Below are positions 47,726-60,800 of a stretch of 64,000 nt of DNA, piece by piece. The notes beneath the pieces are model-generated. The model was given only the letters and a program-made list of their open reading frames with translations. It did no database searches and had not been told where the DNA came from. Location of the stretch: assembly GCF_963675165.1 (NCBI RefSeq), contig NC_087383.1:2200979-2264978 (forward strand), written 5' to 3'. Positions within the stretch are counted from its first letter, which is position 1. The number at the start of each line of letters is the position of its first letter. The DNA comes from Halichondria panicea (Eukaryota > Porifera > Demospongiae > Suberitida > Halichondriidae). Made by a program: the position numbers and the translations under genes.

Positions 47726-50702
47726 ATGGCCACTAAAGAGCAGAACCAAGGTATAAAGACTGTCATGTTTCCTTTACAGGATAAACCTAATGATTGCTAA
47801 AGCATAAAACCCTCATTGGTGATTGCTAACCTTGTGTGCTTGGCATCTATTTTCAGAGCTCACAATTGACGATCTGAAGACAGAAATGAAACTAACTGAT
47901 GAGCAGCTCAATACAGCAATACAGGAACCAGATCTACCCGAGTTAGCAGCATGTTTCGACAATGTTCACAAAGGCTATCTTGAAAAACTGGAGCTCTCAC
48001 CTGGAGAGCAAACTGACGTGAAGACTAGAGCATATGTAGATGGCACTCTGGCAGGAATGTTGCTGGCTTTGAAATTCTGGATTCTGACCAACGAACTAGA
48101 CGCCACTTTCCAAGCTCTGCTACTCATTATACTCTCCCTGCTCAAAGAAGACGTTGCTGTTCGAGTGTGCAAGTACTTGTCTGACAAATGTGAGTCTGTC
48201 ATGTGAGAGTGTGGTTAGTGTGGTCATTGTGATACCATATGTTGTGGGAGTGATTGTAACCAAATAAGGAACTGTCCACTTAATTGCTATTGTTGCACAT
48301 ACCATTGTGTATTAAGATCACCAGGAATGGTACTCACCTATTGTTTTGTTTCCCCAGACTCCACCACCTCGTGTCCTCCCTCCCGAGAGAGGGTCCTGCT
48401 GAACCACAAGCTGTCCTCGTACAGGGACTACCTACAAAGTCGCTACAGAATGCAAGTATCCACATCAGCCACACAATGGCCTCCCGTCCCAACAAAGACA
48501 ATTTTCAAACTAGCCATGATTCAGAAGGAGGAAATACAGAGAGGAAGAATCGACGATGAATTTGTTAGGCTAACAATTACGGGGAAAATTGACGATATTT
48601 TACTTCAAAAAACTCCGGTTAACTTAACTAACATTTTCCCTGAGATTGAGGATACACGAAACTTTGTGTTGATTGAAGGAGCTCCCGGCTCTGGCAAGAG
48701 CACCCTTGCTCTACACATCTGTCAGGAGTGGGCAAAGGGGAAACTGTTCCAACAGTTCGATATTGCAATCCTGGTGAGACTGAGAGATCCCCTCGTTAGA
48801 GAAGCAAAAACAATAGAAGATCTTCTCCCTTGTAGGAATTCAACACTGGCATGCCAAATAGGGGCAACAATTTCAGGGACTGATGGCAAAGGTGTACTGT
48901 GGGTGCTGGACGGATGGGACGAACTTCCTTCTGACCTCCCTAGACACTCAATCATTAACAAACTAATTCGACCAGACATGTCACAAAAAGGAGCCCTACA
49001 CGAATCAGCTGTGATTGTAACATCTCGACCGTCATCTTCGGCTGAGCTCCACCCACTAGTCTCGTCCAGGGTGGAAGTGTTGGGGTTCAATCCACATGAA
49101 CTAGAACAGTATTTCACTGAGTGTCTGAAAGGTGACTCACAAGCTGTGCAGACTCTACTGGAGAGAATTCGAGAGAACCCAGTGGTAGAAGGTAGCTGCT
49201 ACCTCCCCCTCAATGCTTCCATTGTCGTTAATTGCTTCCTTTCTGACAACCACTCCCTCCCAACATCCAACCACGGGATATTCACATCAATTGTCCAGAG
49301 CTCTCTCAAGAGATACCTCCAGGAGAAGTTGGGGAAGACCACTCCAGTGGGAGACATCACATCCCCAGACTCACTGCCCTCGGAAATCAGTACGCAGACC
49401 GTACAAATGTGTCAACTTGCATATCATGGGATCGAAAAAAACAAAGCGACATTTACTGACGGTGATTTGGCCGCTCTTTGCATTACGAAGGACATTTCAA
49501 ACGTGGGATTATTACAAACTGTTCCCAGTATCATTAGCGATGGTCATTTGGTTTACTACTGCTTTCTCCACCTGTCTATTCAAGAGCTACTGGCAGCAAT
49601 CCACATCTCTCTCATGTCTCCCAAGCAACAAATCTCTGTATTCCAGAAGCTCTTTGGGAATCCTCGATTCAGTGCAGTCTTCCAGTTTTATGCTGGTATC
49701 ACCAAACTGAGTACAAGTAGACCAATCCTCAGCAAGCTACCTCGATTCTTGTGTCCAGTTCCAGCCACTGTTTTTGATCTGGTCAGAAAGGTTGTCAAAA
49801 CTGAGAAAGAGAAGTATGGTGAGAAGCCCCTTTTGTTGTCCCTCATCAATTGTTTGTACGAAGCTGAAGACTCGCGACTGTGTGTGTTTGTGGCTAATCT
49901 TCTTAATCACAATCTAAATCTTGATTACACTACAATGAATCCTATCAACTGCCTCTCTGTTGGATATTTCGTATCAGCTTGTTCCAACACCAGTAATGGA
50001 TTCACACTTAGTCTCAGAAGTTGCTCTATTAGTGACCAAGGCTGCAAATTTCTGGTCCGAGGACTCTCCAAGTGTCCCAACTCTAATAATGATATTCCTA
50101 CAGAAGGGATACACATCGCTGAGATTATCGAGAACACTATTTCAATATCTGAATTGGATTTGTTTAATAATGCCATTGGCAACAGTGGACTTAGCACACT
50201 CTGTGAGGCCTTCTCAGCGAACATATCATTAAAGAGCCTGCACCTGACCAAATGCTCACTAACAATATCAGACGACAATGGAGCTGCCCTCTATCAACTT
50301 CTGAATACAAACAATTCCCTCGAATATCTTAATTTGTCATTTAACACAGTGACTAGCTGTCGTCACATTGCTGCTGGACTTGCAGTCAATAAGACTCTGA
50401 GAACATTGCACTTGTATAACTGTGAACTGACTGATCAGAGTATCGAGGAGCTATCAACTGGACTGATCAACAAGATTGAAACACTGTACATTAGGGGTAA
50501 TCACTCAATAACAGAAGATGGAATGAAGACGCTTGCCAGACATCTAACCACCCACTGCTCTGAACTGACACGATTGGGGATACCCTACCACCTAGGATCC
50601 TGTATCGAGACAGTATTCAGGGACGTTAACGAAGAGAGGAAGAGAAATGGACTACCCAAGATCAATGTTGATTATGTGTATGATTATGTGAGATTGTTGT
50701 GA
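47726..50702 (+). CDS. NLR copy 4: death-fold, NACHT and LRR receptor
   Basis: Exons 47726-47750, 47857-48189 and 48358-50702 join in frame to a predicted 900-aa protein. Walker A GAPGSGKST, Walker B LWVLDGWDEL and VTSRPSS are intact. The NACHT variable block is mosaic: LPCRNSTLACQIGATISGTD resembles copy 1, while DMSQKGALHESAV just after it matches copy 3. LRR exposed residues differ again (LHLYNCELT, RLGIPYHLGS). It has the longest C-terminal tail (VDYVYDYVRLL). Confidence 0.93.
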
Positions 50703-50802
50703 GATTAATTATTTATAATTATGTATATTAATTGATTGATTATTATTAATAATTAACGTTTAGTTATAATTATATTATGATTATTGTTGTTATTAATTAA
50801 TT

Positions 50803-50808
50803 AATAAA
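50803..50808 (+). terminator. Polyadenylation signal of NLR copy 4
   Basis: AATAAA in the same AT-rich context as copies 1 and 2, about 100 bp after the stop. Confidence 0.55.
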
Positions 50809-50819
50809 TGTTAATTAAT

Positions 50820-53096
50820 TTGTTGTGTTATGCATCTAATCTCTATCATTGGTCAATATAATTATAGCACATGTACAGATGGTGACGAGTGAATTCAATG
50901 CTTCCTACTGACACGGAGAGCATGTCATGCACTAGCTGTATGTATGTAACTGAATACACTATTGTAATAATGCTATAATCTCCACCTAGCTAGCCTCCTT
51001 CACAGGCTTTCAAGAGAAGTGCGGCATGGGCCGGGATCGAGGCTAATCTCGACATGATCTACTTTTGACAATAATTATATTACTAGGACAATTTACAAAA
51101 CAGTTAGTGTACAGAAGACTAGAAATATGTCGGCACATTACATAACAATTACCTAAAAACAAATCAGTTGGAATTGGTCAATATAGCACAGTAATAATGA
51201 TGGTTTAAATTCAATGCTCCCTACAGTGTCACAGAGAGCACATGCACTGTACGTATAAAACTGTCAATGAATGTAGTGGAAATCCAATTTAACGCTCTGT
51301 CGATTTTTGTTTATAGGAAGATGAGCAGATTAACGTTCACTTTGGCCCTTCCAAACATCTTCATGATTGCTAGGCCCTCGTATTGCAGCTGAAGGAGGTC
51401 CTGTGTGGGGAGAAGAGAGGGCAGTGAAACACTTCAACTAGTATAAGACAAAGAATGCATGTATTTGTAAGACAAATGAATACATGTACTTACATACACC
51501 GTACAAGCATACCAACACTATACCTGACACAAGGCAGTAAACTTCTTGAACACTTTACGTACCTACTAAATTACACCACACCACTTTTTGTAGCTGGGTA
51601 GGTAATGGTCGTAAATATTGTGAGTGAAAATGTGCATGCTGTTTTGGTGAGGAAAAGTGATGACCTTTTCTGAGGTAAAAAATTCACCACTGTACAAAAG
51701 TTCCAATAGTAGAAAAGCAGCTGACCTTTAATTGCAAGTTGGCCTGACCACTTTAAAGTTGCTTGCTACGCCCCTGCATGAAGATTGGGGCATAAAAATA
51801 AGTTAATAGCCTCACACTGGAGGAATTGTTAAAGTCTAGATTAGTAGTATAGTCTGAGCTTCAGTCAAACAGTGGACAAAGTACGTACCAGAGCAATTAA
51901 TGGCACATGTGATGATTATCATGTTGTTTAATAGAAGTATGCTAGTATAACGGCTACTCAAGTATACGGAGACTCACAGAGTGGGTGGAGCATATCTCCA
52001 TGGACGCTGATGTATGGATGATTGGCTTGGTCACGTTAGAGTACGCGTCGATACCCAGCTATCTGTCCGGGGGGTCCACAGTCGATGCTCGCTGGAAGAA
52101 CCCTCTGTGGGGGGTACAGTGAGAGTCATAATTATTATTATGATTCAGTTCCGGGAATAAATGTCATAGAAAGTCACTATTTGACTCACATTTTTTCCAG
52201 TCGAGGTAAATGGAACACAGCTATAGGTTACGTCTCTGTGGGACATGTGAAATTGTGTATCAGGTTTTAAGCAACTAATAAGGATTATCATCTATTAATC
52301 TTGTTGAGCGCACAGTCCATTCTACCCCCCGCCCACACACACCTGGTCAGTAGACAGCTGATTGCCTATCCACAACATCGAAGGATTTTATCGCGGCTAT
52401 GTACTTCATTGTACAGCTGCAAGGGGAGTGACGTGTGATACAGTGTGATTCAATGAAAGTCAGTACAACACAGTTAGTGTATGTTTACCAAAGAGGTACA
52501 TGAGATTGTTCTGACAAATCATTCTTGTACTCTCTAATACACTAACAGGGTTTCATCTAGGATAACAAGTTGGGGGGGGGGGAGATTTGGGAGTGCGTAA
52601 GCGCAAGTGTTTGGCTATGCCCACTTAAAAAAAGTTGATTTAATACTAATGTGATGATGTCATTATTCTACAAGATTTGGGGGGGGGGAAGAACCACCCC
52701 CCCTACTAGATGAAACCCTGACTAACTGATACAGTATCAAAGATGCAACCTTTTACATGGCAAAATTAAAAACGGCCATTGTCAAAGTAATGTAGACGCA
52801 ATCGGCATCATGTATAAATTGTGTATTTGGCCTAAGCCATATTCAGTACATACTATATAGCAGGTCATTTTCGTAGGTTATAACATTCAAAACAAACAAC
52901 GTCTACACACAGTAAGTGCAGTAGTAGTAGATCTAAGAGGTAGTCTAATGCTCAAGAATGATGGAACATCTTATATACATATAGTAGTCATCTGCAGAAT
53001 TGTGTAGAGGAGATGTTTCACCATCTTTGAGCATTAGTTTACCTCTTAGATCTACTACTACTGCACTGCACTATACTGCACTTACTGTGTATATAG
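50820..53096. repeat. Segmental repeat, second copy (partner at 19330-21611)
   Basis: Near-identical to its partner up to GTGTATATAG at 53096, where homology stops abruptly at the terminal repeat of the 9.2-kb transposon. Confidence 0.8.
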
Positions 53097-53236
53097 ACAA
53101 GTGGCTAAATGCAGTACGTTAGCCTGTGTAGAAAGGGTTAAAATGACCATGAATCTCATTATAATTGCACTGTAGCTAGCCTAGGGGGCGGCTAATAATA
53201 ATTATAATGTGTCGCGCAGTCCAGCGAGTCTGGAGA
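53097..53236. repeat. Left terminal inverted repeat
   Basis: Matches the reverse complement of the right end nearly throughout, with two substitutions (ACCATG/ACCGTG, CACTGT/CACCGT) and about 12 bp missing near 53200. It runs into the array through GTCGCGCAGTCCAGCGAGTC. Confidence 0.85.
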
Positions 53237-54355
53237 GTCTGGAGAGTCTTAAGAGACTTGCGAGTCTGGCGAGTCCTGAGAGTCTGGAGAGTCTGGAGAG
53301 TCTAGCGAGCCCTGAGAGTCTTGAGAGTCTGGATGGAGTCTGGAGAGCCCTGAGAGCCCTGAGAGTCTAGCGAGTCCTGAGAGACTGGAGAGTCTGGAGA
53401 GTCTAGCGAGCCCTGAGAGTCTGGAGAGTCCTGCGAGTCTGGCGAGTCCTGAGAGTCTGGAGAGTCTGGAGAGTCTAGCGAGCCCTGAGAGTCTTGAGAG
53501 TCCTGAGAGTCTGGATGGAGTCTGGAGAGCCCTGAGAGTCTTAAGAGTCCTGAGAGTCTAGCGAGTCCTGAGAGACTGGAGAGTCTTGAGAGTCCTGAGA
53601 GTCTAGCGAGTCCTGAGAGACTGGAGAGTCTGGAGAGTCCTGAGAGTCTGGAGAGTCTAGCGAGCCCTGAGAGTCTTGAGAGTCCTGAGAGTCTGGAGAG
53701 TCTGGAGAGTCTGGAGTCTAGCGAGCCCTGAGAGTCTGGAGAGTCTTGAGAGTCCTGAGAGTCTAGAGAGTCTGGAGAGTGTAGCGAGCCCTGAGAGTCT
53801 GGAGAGTCTTGAGAGTCCTGAGAGTCTAGCGAGTCCTGAGAGACTGGAGAGTCTTGAGAGTCCTGAAAGTCTAGCGAGTCACGAGAGTCTGGAGAGTCTG
53901 GAGAGTCTAGCGAGTCCGGAGAGTCTGACAAGTCCTGAGAGTCTGGCGAGTCCTAAGAGTCCTGAGAGTCTGGCGAGTCCTGAGAGTCTAGCGAGTCCTG
54001 AGAGTCTGGCGAGTCCGGAGAGTCCTGAGAGTCTGGCGAGTCCTGAGAGTCTGGAGTCTAGCGAGCCCTGAGAGTCTGGAGAGTCTTGAGAGTCCTGAGA
54101 GTCTAGCGAGTCCTGAGAGACTGGAGAGTCTGGAGAGTCCTTGAGAGTTTGGGAGTCTGGAGAGTCTGGAGAGTCCAGGGAGTCCTGAGAGTCCTGAGAG
54201 TCTGGAGAGTCTGGAGAGTCTAGCGAGTCCGGAGAGTCTGGCGAGTCCTGAGAGTCTGGCGAGTCCTAAGAGTCTGGCGAGTCCGGAGAGTCCGGAGAGT
54301 CTGGAGAGTCCGGAGAGTCTAGCGAGTCCTGAGAGTCCTGAGAGTCTGGTAAGTC
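53222..54355. repeat. Left subterminal 9-bp minisatellite array
   Basis: About 125 units of GAGTCTGGA and variants (GAGTCCTGA, GAGTCTAGC, GAGTCTGGC, GAGCCCTGA). The GAGTC core is nearly constant and the last four bases vary. The 9-bp period keeps all frames open on both strands, giving spurious Asp-Ser-Pro or Pro-Glu-Ser ORFs. Confidence 0.9.
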
Positions 54356-54533
54356 CTAGATAATGATGAGAGTCCAGAGAGTTTAGTGTGTTCTGAAAGT
54401 CTAGAGCCTGCTATAGTGTTCTCTATAGAGTAGAGTACTATGAATTCTAATCATCACAAGCACATAATAATTTCATAATAAATGGTTTTGATCAGAAAAG
54501 ATATATTATTATTTTTTTTCAGACATGTATTTA

Positions 54534-57500
54534 CTATGTACAAAGGTTACAGAGAAAAGAGTTTTCGTTTACAGGTCTCCCACACAAAGTGTGGAGCCAC
54601 AGATTGCACTTCGAACATTGAGCCCAATGAACTCGATCAGATGTACCATATTGCCTGTCATCTTCTTTGTAGCAAACAACACATACATTAATGTCCACTT
54701 TAGACAGATTTTCTTTACAGTTAGCCATAGCAGCAACTGACGGTTTAGCAATCCCTGTATGTCGCGGCCTCTTGTTCTTTATTGACTGGAATCTGATTTG
54801 AGTTTCATTAAGCGCATTAGGTGAAGAACGGCTTTTGATTGGTAAGGTGGGATGCTCTTTCCTTGTTTCATATGCCTTAAGAACATTAATACCGCTTTTG
54901 ATATGCTCAGTGACACTTCGAACTGCATCATTACTGTCAGAAGATGTGAGTAGAGTGTGCAACTGGTGCAAATGATCAAATGCACTTTTCTTCAGCATAT
55001 CAATTTGACCTCCAGCATTGGAGAGGATGGTACTTAAGTGTGTAGGATCATTAATGAGGGAAATAGCTTTTTGTCTCGATTCCTCAGTGCTTATTTCAGG
55101 AGAAATGTCTGAGCCTGATGAATCATCTATAGAATTAGAAATCTCTGACCTATCCGTTTTGTCTGAAGCTGTAGTTAAAGAATGACTTTCAGTGGCTGAG
55201 TCTGCATGCACTTGTTGCATTGTTCGTGGATTTGGCCAGAAAGCATGTAGCATGGATGTGTTTACATATTGTAGTATGTACAACCGAGTCAACACATGAA
55301 CAATTGTACATGTGGATGCATACATCACATGCTGCGCACCTCAGTTTGCAAGAGAAAGGACAGGACTGATTCTCCAAATGAACAGTGTACATTCTTCCGG
55401 AGGTTGTCTGAGAACTTATCTTCCATTCTTTGTTTGAAATCGATTGGAGATGACAGCCTTCAGAAATCATCTTAGAACTTTCTTTGTGCCTTCGATTTAT
55501 TTCATTAATACGATAAGTTGTTTTCCCTTTATGAACTTTTTGTACTTGTTCAAAGGCCTTATTACGAGCAAGCTTCAAAAGAATATGTATAAGTTGATCA
55601 AGTCGTCGATTCTTCTTTCCTTCTAGATACACAATTTTCAGTACTCGATGAAAAGATTCCAAATACATGTTTGTGTTCACAAACTTGCCTATTCTGTAAC
55701 AGGTTGCCCACTCTTCCACCCTTGGCGTGTAATTTCTTTGAAAGTAAGAGCAAAATTGTGGGTGACAATTTGATAAATTTCTGCAACAAACTTCGGAATT
55801 TGTCAGGTTGCAGTTCTGTCAGTAAAGTTCTCAAATGGTGATATACGTCAATTCGATTTTCATTGAGAGGAATACGCTCCTTAAGAGCTTTTCTCCAAGC
55901 ACGATCTACGTGCCAGGCACACAGCAGTTTTGTGGTGTTGATACTGCTGTACGCAGCTGTCCAAGCACTCCAGTACTGCGTCGCATCATCTGACATGAAC
56001 ACTTGTGTGGAAAGGGGACCAGTTCTTTTCCTCAATTCTAGGAAAAAATAGGCCAGCATACAAGTGTCTTCTCGTGTAGTTATAGCCCACGCAACTGGAA
56101 TTCCTTCCCCAAAATCGTCAACTACCATAACAACAGTTACCAGCAGGTATTCGTAATAATTAGTTGAATGGGTGGCATCTACACAAATTACATTTCCTCC
56201 AAAAGCTTTCATCATCTCGAGCTGAAACTGCAGGGGCGGATCCAGGGGTGATTTTGAGGGGCTGAAGCCCCCCCTTTTGAAAAAACTACCATGTGTTGTA
56301 GTCTGACTCTACAACAATTTTGCCACCAATTATGCATCTGTAGACTCACTTGAAATCACTTGAGAGATGCTAGACAACAGCTACTAGGAATATAAAGGAT
56401 CTAGGGTAGCTAGCTGGACGTACCTAGCTAGCTAGCTAGCTGTACGTACGTACGTACATCTGATCAGTACAGTATCACCATAGTATTAAAAGTAAGTGCA
56501 GAGGTCACGTCAACGTATTCTACTCATTAATATGAAAGTTCAAAGGTCAAATCTTGCAAAAAATTCGCCTCTGGCGAGGTTGTTGCCCTGGGCGGCTCTG
56601 CCGCCCTCGTACGGGGCTTCGCCCCTTTCTAGCTAGCCCCCCCCTTTTGTTTTTCCTGGATCCGCCCCTGAACTGGGTTTGAAGTGCCAACAAAAAATCG
56701 TTGTCTTTCACTCCTTCTCTTTCACTAGACACCCCTTGCGGTTTGAAAGCAATAACTGGACAAAATTCCATGCTTTTCAGCTCTTCGACCCATGCAGCAA
56801 CACTTGTGTAGTCGTTTGAGTGCTTTTGTACTCCATCCACATTGCACACTCTTTTGATATTCTGGATATCTTTTTTTGTGCTATGATGACACCGTTTCAG
56901 GCCACCTTCATCGACACTGTCTCTAATGTCATCTAGAATTCGATCTATCGTCACCCCTTGCAACAGTTTGTTGAATACAGCTAGCTTGAAGTCCTTAGGG
57001 AGTCGTAAATGCATTACATCTTCTTCTGGAGTGTGGCCATAATGCGTGGAACAAAAGTTAACCAGCACATTTCCTCCTGTGTGCTGACTTACAATTAGGT
57101 GAGCTGTACAGTAGACACCTAATTTTTCCGAGCCCTGCAACTTCGAATTTCTGAGGCCTTTTGTGGTTGATCTAGATTTTCCTGATCTGTTACAATAGTA
57201 GTACCAAGTACGTACTCCACAGCGGACACGGGATCCACACGGCTGCACATACTGTGTGCAGGTTCGAGTTTCTTCACCCTCCTTCCATCTTAAAAACTCT
57301 GAAAAGCCAGAAAACTCATGTTTCTCTGTATAAACAGTTGTTTCGTGAGCTTGTGTTAGATGTTGGATTAACTCTTGTACGAAACGAAATCTGTAAGAAA
57401 GAAACTAATAATAATGTGGAAGTTGCAGTTGCATGATCTGTGTAATCATGTGCCATTAAGTATTCAATCGATCTAACCTGGAGTCACAAGTAATACAGCA

Positions 57501-57656
57501 GATATATCCAATTTCTGATGTTTCTTGTGAAGAGATTTCTTGGGTCAGATCTAGACTCTTCCCTAGAGCCTTTTCTCTGTGTTGCCTTACATGTCGAGCT
57601 AGACTACTGCTGTGTGCATAACTGCTTGAGCAAGACTTGCAAATATAGAGCGACAT
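54534..57656 (-). pseudogene. MULE-type transposase with C2H2, DDE, SWIM and PHD-like modules (broken)
   Basis: Exon 57478-57656 starts MSLYICKSCSSSYAHSSSLA, a C2H2 finger, and splices to 57390 downward, completing a second finger (CCITC ... HLTQAH). A DNA-binding-like region follows. The MULE DDE core includes VDATH (first Asp near 56178), FMSDDATQYW, the family CxxH motif CAWHVDRAWR, and a likely Glu in LLTELQPDKF. Then come VNTNMYLESFHRVLK, the SWIM finger CSCVDSVVHTTICKHIH, and a C-terminal PHD-like finger (CVVCYK ... CSKCNLWLHTLCG ... CNLC). It is disrupted by a nested MITE (56231-56670), a 1-nt frameshift near 55770 and another between about 55190 and 55260. It catalyses, or once catalysed, cut-and-paste transposition. 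Confidence 0.85.
56226..56675. mobile_element. Nested 440-bp MITE inside the transposase
   Basis: CAGGGGCGGATCCAGG at 56231 is inverted at 56670 as CCTGGATCCGCCCCTG, flanked on both sides by the direct repeat AACTG (56226-56230 and 56671-56675). Removing it and one repeat restores a continuous frame across the gap (TQFQLEMMK), so the insertion came after the transposase was functional. It has no ORF of its own. Confidence 0.8.
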
Positions 57657-57868
57657 TGAGCCAAATCCAGAATATTATACACAGAGCAAACTATGATTTT
57701 GTTGAGACTTCTCCCGCTTGTTCAGGCTATTATAGACTGTAATTATGTACAGCACATGCGCGTAATCATCAATTAAGTATTAATTTCGCTGCGAGTACCT
57801 AATTGTTGTTCCAAAGAAGAACCAGTTCGAAGAACAAGCTCATCATTGTATCATTGTGCCATATAACC
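57657..57868. promoter_or_regulatory. Divergent promoter region of the transposon genes
   Basis: Only 212 bp separate the transposase start from the ATPase start, so both promoters must lie here or overlap the first exons. The stretch contains ACAGCACATGCGCGTAATCA; no TATA box is convincing. Confidence 0.45.
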
Positions 57869-60800
57869 ATGTGTGCATCACGAGAGACTGATGGAGACAG
57901 CAGTAGTATTTTCGGGGATTCTAATTCCACAAGCTCACAGGTGAGCATGCAGAGCTCACATTTCATTGCACATATTAATTGTTGAAGCCACATGCAGTTT
58001 GAGAAAATTCAGTTTAATTATTGTGCTGCATGTATATTCTTTCAGGATTCTGGAAAGGGAGAATTTTTTATTAATTGGGAACTCGGAACTGCTGGGAAAT
58101 CAGCAAAAGGAGAAGATAAGGCCATGTGTGATTTTGCAATCAGGCTGAAGACACTAGTGGAAGCGAGAGAATTGACTGGGTTTTACTGTGAAGTGAAACG
58201 CGAAATGGATGGTGTTAGCAGGTACATCTAACCCTCCCTCTAACTATATACAGTTAATTACAGCACATGTGACACACCTTGTAGCTTGTTAAGTGCATGG
58301 GTGTGCAATACCTCAATCTGTATAATATACTGCATACATCTTGTATGTATACATACTTTATCTTTGAGGGATTTGTATAATTATAGCTGGTCAACTGCAT
58401 GGGTATTTCCATTTTCCATTATAGTGCAATAAAAATTATTAAAACATACTTTCCACTGACTTATAGCTCAGCCATGTGCCTATAAATGATATTAAAAATG
58501 TAGAGTTTGGAACCCACAAATAAGTATAGTTGTGGTTCCAACAATAGGCTGAAGTTGTGACTGTGGGATATCTGATATCACCAGAGCATAGTTTTCTCAC
58601 ATCATTTTTCTACTGTCATGTGTGCAGAAAAATATTATTGTTTTAGAGCACATGCAGGACGTGCTACCAATGCAATATGCTACTAAACTGATCATTTGTT
58701 TCAAACATGCAGGAGATGTTTCTTCACAAGTGACTCTGCAAACCAGAAAGTAAAGTTCATCAGCCAGCTGAACAAGTCTTTTGGGAGCGGTGGTGGATTC
58801 ACTTGTGCTTTTTCAGACTCCGAACTCACCAGATTTCTCCAGTTTCTCAAACGAGAGCATGCTTCGGATATTAAGATCTCCAAGGGAACCACCGTTATAG
58901 GATGCCAGCCTGGTAGCGATGTATGGGTGTTTGGTGATGACATCCATATCAAGTCTAACGGAGAGTGCATATCTGCAACGGAAAGTCCCTATGTGTGGTC
59001 ACCCAATTGCATAATGGCACAGTGTGACAAAGTCAGCTTCAATGAGCTTGTGCCGAAACTTTCCATCCAAAGCAGCTCAATGGAACCTTTGAAGGATCTC
59101 CTCGACGGCCTACAGATAGCCACCAAGCACAATTATCCGCGTGCTCTCCTTGTTCTTGGTGGAACCATAATGTCTTGTCACTACACCCACATTGCTGCGA
59201 AGTATGGAGGATTTCCAATTGTGCTTGCTGTCGGACCAACTGAGACTGGCAAGTCAACTGCTCTAAAGGCTGCCCTGAGTATTTTTGGGATGGCCAAAGA
59301 TGCCTTTTACGTTGAAGGTTCCAATGCTTATTTTATGGAAAGAAGTGCCCTCTCGTGTATGCCATATGGTATTGATGAGGCCACTGCACACAGCAAGCAG
59401 TTGGATGTTGTCAAGCTCATTGTCGACCTTCATGGAGCGGCTAAAACAGCCAATTTGCGTCGTGGTGCGTTTCTTCCACTGTCTGTACCTGTCATAGCAA
59501 CCAATGACAAATTGAAGGATGATCCAAGGTGTGTACATAATTAGAATGTTATACACCACAATTTTCATATAATTATATACAGCTATTTATACCTGCACTT
59601 TAAACTTTAATCACAGAGTGAAGAGCAGATGTGTGGAAATTTCCTTCCGAAGGCCAAAAGTTGGTCCCTCTACCGTTGAGGAAAGAAAGTCGAGACGTGA
59701 CTTAGAGAGTTCAATCATTAACGGAACGCCTTCTGGCATTCTTCACTGGGTGATTTCTCTAAGACAAGACCTCGAAAAAGATGGAGAGGCAGAGGTGGAG
59801 AGGATTTTGCAGCAGATCCTTCAGCTGCCTCAGTTTAGTGAACAACCCAGACTAGCGCAAAGCTGGGCTCTTATTCTTTACTTTACATTCAAGGTAAGTT
59901 TATTAATTAGTGCGCATTTGTTGATTGTTATTGAACCATACATGAAATCAAGATGGTACGCGCCTGTGGGAAGGATGAGCTGGAGAATGAAATAATGGCG
60001 TGTGTAACTCTAAATAGCACTGCAACTGAGGAAGGTACTGACAAAACTAGTTCTCTTGAAAGTGTTGTGACTGACACAGTCAGGGAAGTGCTTGAGTACT
60101 GCAATGGAAAAGTCATAAGACAGGTAATAATACTGTTAGTAATTGAGTGTGCTGTGGTGATACCTAATTCCACTTGCATGGTTTCTGTTTACTTAATTAA
60201 AGGTGTTTCTAACCACTCATATTGGTGCTCTGAATGGCTTGCACTCTTACATAATAATATGCATACACTGTAACATACATATATATATACAGGTACTCAC
60301 CTTTGTCAGAACAAGGTTGATGGTAAGCAACCAAGAAGTTGTGGCAATCCATCTTTCTCACAACGGGCTGAAATTTACTCATTCCCTTGATGAAATTAGA
60401 AATGCTGTCGACCAACTTGAGTGGGGGAAAGGCACGGACAGCAAAGATTTCCTGAATCCTACCAAACATAGTGGGACGTTAATAAATAGGAAAACAAGTG
60501 ATCGCGTAAGAGCTGCCAACATCTTTCTTAACAAACTTCCTAAAAATCTTCACGATGTACTTAGAAGGGGTTAGTTTGTCTTTACCTATTTTGTTTATAG
60601 TATCAGTGTCACAGAATAAACATTGTGTACACACGCAGTGACCGACCCTGAGACTCCATTGGCTGAAGTAATTAAGTGTGGGCTGGAAGTGGCTGAAAAA
60701 ACTCCATGCAGTGAGGAAGAGGAAAACAGTGGGCCAGGCTTAACTACTGAAACAGAAGCTGTCGATGGGGACAAGAAACATGCTACTGTAACAACATCAC

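Noticed and set aside
53302..53931. Long Asp-Ser-Pro/Gln ORFs on both strands of the arrays (also 53676-54071, 61387-61701, 61793-62254)
   Set aside because: They come from the 9-bp repeat period, which keeps frames open on either strand; there is no independent coding evidence.
54482..54740. Plus-strand ORFs overlapping the PHD-like end of the transposase
   Set aside because: Antisense to a clear zinc-finger coding region and lacking motifs.
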